From NCBI GenBank assembly GCA_934276485.1, contig CAKQTE010000058.1, forward strand, positions 1-7,388: 7,388 bases of DNA, written 5' to 3'. A model generated the notes under the pieces. The model was not told where the DNA came from. It searched no databases and worked only from the letters and a program-made list of their open reading frames with translations. Positions 6,066 through 7,388 of this stretch are shown here, piece after piece (within the stretch, counting starts at the first letter, position 1; each line of letters opens with the position of its first letter). This stretch comes from an uncultured Spirochaetales bacterium. Its GTDB lineage: Bacteria > Spirochaetota > Spirochaetia > Sphaerochaetales > Sphaerochaetaceae. Position numbers and translations under genes: made by a program.

Positions 6066-7296
6066 AATTGAAAATGGGCGCTTGATCGTTCCTGATAATC
6101 CAACAATTGTTTATATCGAGGGTGATGGGGTTGGCTCTGAAATAACATCCTCAATGATCTACGTGATCGATAGCGCTGTTAGTAAGTGCTATCAAAATAA
6201 GCGAAAGATTGAGTGGAAGGAAGCTCTTGCGGGCGGTAAAGCTGTAGAGCAAACAGGTGTAAATCTTCCAGAAGAGACACTGAAAGAGATCAAGGATAAC
6301 CTGATTGCTATCAAGGGACCTTTGATGACTCCTGTAGGAAAGGGCGCAAGATCTATAAATGTTGCACTCAGACAGACATTGGATCTATATGTATGTCTAA
6401 GGCCAGTTGAATACTTTACAGGAGTGCCTTCCCCAGTAAGACATCCTGAGAAGGTTGATATGGTTGTCTTTAGGGAAAACACAGAAGACATCTATGCTGG
6501 CATTGAGTGGGCTAGTGGTACAGAGGATGTTAAAAAAGTTATTTCATTTCTAAAAGATGAGATGAATGTAACCAAGATAAGATTCCCTGAGACAAGCGCA
6601 ATAGGAATCAAGCCAGTATCTCCAGATGGCTCAAAGCGTTTGATTCGCGCTGCTATCAATTACGCTCTAGCAAACAATAGGCGAAATGTTACTCTTGTTC
6701 ATAAAGGAAACATCATGAAGTTCACTGAAGGTGGATTCAGATCTTGGGGCTATGAAATAGCAAAAGAAGAATATTCTGCATATGAGGAAAATGGACGCGT
6801 GTTCATTCCTCGTGATGGAAAGCCTTTAGAGATCAAGGATTGCATTTGCGACGCATTCTTGCAAAACATCTTGATCAAGCCAGAAGAGTATGATGTGATC
6901 GCAACATTGAACCTAAATGGTGATTATGTGTCAGATGCACTTGCAGCCGAAGTAGGCGGAATTGGAATAGCGCCAGGAGCAAACATCAATTATCAGAGTG
7001 GTATTGCTGTATTTGAAGCAACTCATGGCACAGCTCCAGATATTGCAGGAAAGAATATCGTCAATCCATTATCTATAATCCTATCAGGGGCAATGATGCT
7101 TACATACATGGGTTGGACAGAGGCTGCTGATATGATTAGGGAAGGCGTTAAGAAGACAATAGCTAGTGGTAACGTTACTAGGGATTTCTATCTTTTGATG
7201 GAAAAGGAAGGACGCAAAGGCAATCTTCTTTCAACATCAGAGTTTACAGAAAAGCTTATTGAAAGAGGAAATTGCAAAAGTCCACCAGGAACATAA
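6055..7296 (+). CDS. icd: Isocitrate dehydrogenase, predicted NAD+-dependent
   Basis: Oxidatively decarboxylates isocitrate to 2-oxoglutarate; 413 residues, matching the E. coli Icd class (416). Substrate and metal residues by alignment from memory: Ser100, Asn102, Arg106 (RSINVALRQ), Arg116 (CLRPVEY), Arg140 (FRENTEDIYAGIEW), Lys217 (VHKGN), Asp266, Asp290 and Asp294 (LNGDYVSDA). The cofactor loop reads HGTAPDIAG: Asp329-Ile330 replace E. coli Lys344-Tyr345. Further on, NVTRDFYLLM has Arg376 and Leu380 where E. coli has Tyr391 and Arg395. All four NADP 2'-phosphate contacts are gone, and Asp-Ile is the pattern of NAD-using enzymes. Ser100 corresponds to the E. coli AceK phosphorylation serine, but no aceK is seen here. 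Second gene of the aconitase operon, ending just before a terminator. Confidence 0.95.
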   Translation: MQSRIENGRLIVPDNPTIVYIEGDGVGSEITSSMIYVIDSAVSKCYQNKRKIEWKEALAGGKAVEQTGVNLPEETLKEIKDNLIAIKGPLMTPVGKGARSINVALRQTLDLYVCLRPVEYFTGVPSPVRHPEKVDMVVFRENTEDIYAGIEWASGTEDVKKVISFLKDEMNVTKIRFPETSAIGIKPVSPDGSKRLIRAAINYALANNRRNVTLVHKGNIMKFTEGGFRSWGYEIAKEEYSAYEENGRVFIPRDGKPLEIKDCICDAFLQNILIKPEEYDVIATLNLNGDYVSDALAAEVGGIGIAPGANINYQSGIAVFEATHGTAPDIAGKNIVNPLSIILSGAMMLTYMGWTEAADMIREGVKKTIASGNVTRDFYLLMEKEGRKGNLLSTSEFTEKLIERGNCKSPPGT

Positions 7297-7312
7297 GGCA
7301 TGAATAAATATA

Positions 7313-7352
7313 CAGGACAGGGATTTTAGAAGCATTCCAGTCCTGATTTTTT
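7313..7352 (+). terminator. Intrinsic terminator of the aconitase/isocitrate dehydrogenase operon
   Basis: CAGGAC (7313-7318) pairs with GTCCTG (7340-7345). After an A-A mismatch GGGAT (7320-7324) pairs with ATTCC (7334-7338), one pair being G-U. The loop is nine bases, and TTTTTT (7347-7352) follows. It starts 16 nt after the isocitrate dehydrogenase stop, so the operon probably ends here and citrate synthase is not downstream in the same transcript. Confidence 0.85.
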
Positions 7353-7388
7353 AGCCAATATCGAAAATATGATTAATTTGTGTATTTA

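Noticed and set aside
6192..6491. Minus-strand open frame of 99 codons
   Set aside because: Antisense to well-conserved isocitrate dehydrogenase codons, with no independent support.
1..7388. CRISPR array, tRNA, rRNA or riboswitch
   Set aside because: No regularly spaced repeats, no tRNA-like cloverleaf or rRNA segments, and no recognisable riboswitch core were seen on either strand by eye.

Overview
This window is bacterial DNA: tightly packed genes, Shine-Dalgarno sites, 4-nt ATGA gene overlaps and intrinsic terminators. It is fairly AT-rich and uses AGA and ATA codons freely. Ferredoxin-type and Fe-S proteins, a 649-residue aconitase and an isocitrate dehydrogenase with NAD-type residues suggest an anaerobe with a partial oxidative TCA branch, such as a Bacillota/Clostridia or Spirochaetota member. 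No rRNA or other strong taxonomic marker is present, so this placement is tentative.

Layout. (1) Positions 1-232 hold the 3' end of an IS66-like transposase gene and probably the right tip of its insertion sequence, so the left edge is a mobile-element junction. Positions 233-305 show no gene and no convincing terminator. (2) Positions 2628 down to 306 (minus strand) form a three-gene operon joined by two ATGA overlaps: a DUF212/YuiD-type divergent PAP2 membrane protein, an NSUN3/NSUN4-like RNA m5C methyltransferase, and a DUF362 protein with two [4Fe-4S] clusters. A TATAAT box sits directly in front of the first gene. (3) Positions 3936 to 2743 (minus strand) encode a 397-residue homologue of coenzyme F420-0:L-glutamate ligase (CofE), followed by a clear intrinsic terminator that separates it from the operon in (2). 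(4) Positions 3937-4115 are a divergent intergenic region with inverted repeats. (5) Positions 4116-7296 (plus strand) are an aconitase/isocitrate dehydrogenase operon with an 11-nt overlap, closed by an intrinsic terminator at 7313-7352. The last 36 bases show nothing recognisable.

Working together: aconitase and isocitrate dehydrogenase convert citrate to 2-oxoglutarate, most likely to feed glutamate synthesis. The isocitrate dehydrogenase has Asp and Ile where the E. coli NADP enzyme has Lys344 and Tyr345, and it also lacks the Tyr391/Arg395 pair, so it should be NAD+-dependent. The divergently transcribed CofE-like protein belongs to a family that attaches L-glutamate. No F420 biosynthesis gene is visible and its motif region is altered, so its real substrate is unknown. 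It is the most open functional question in the window.
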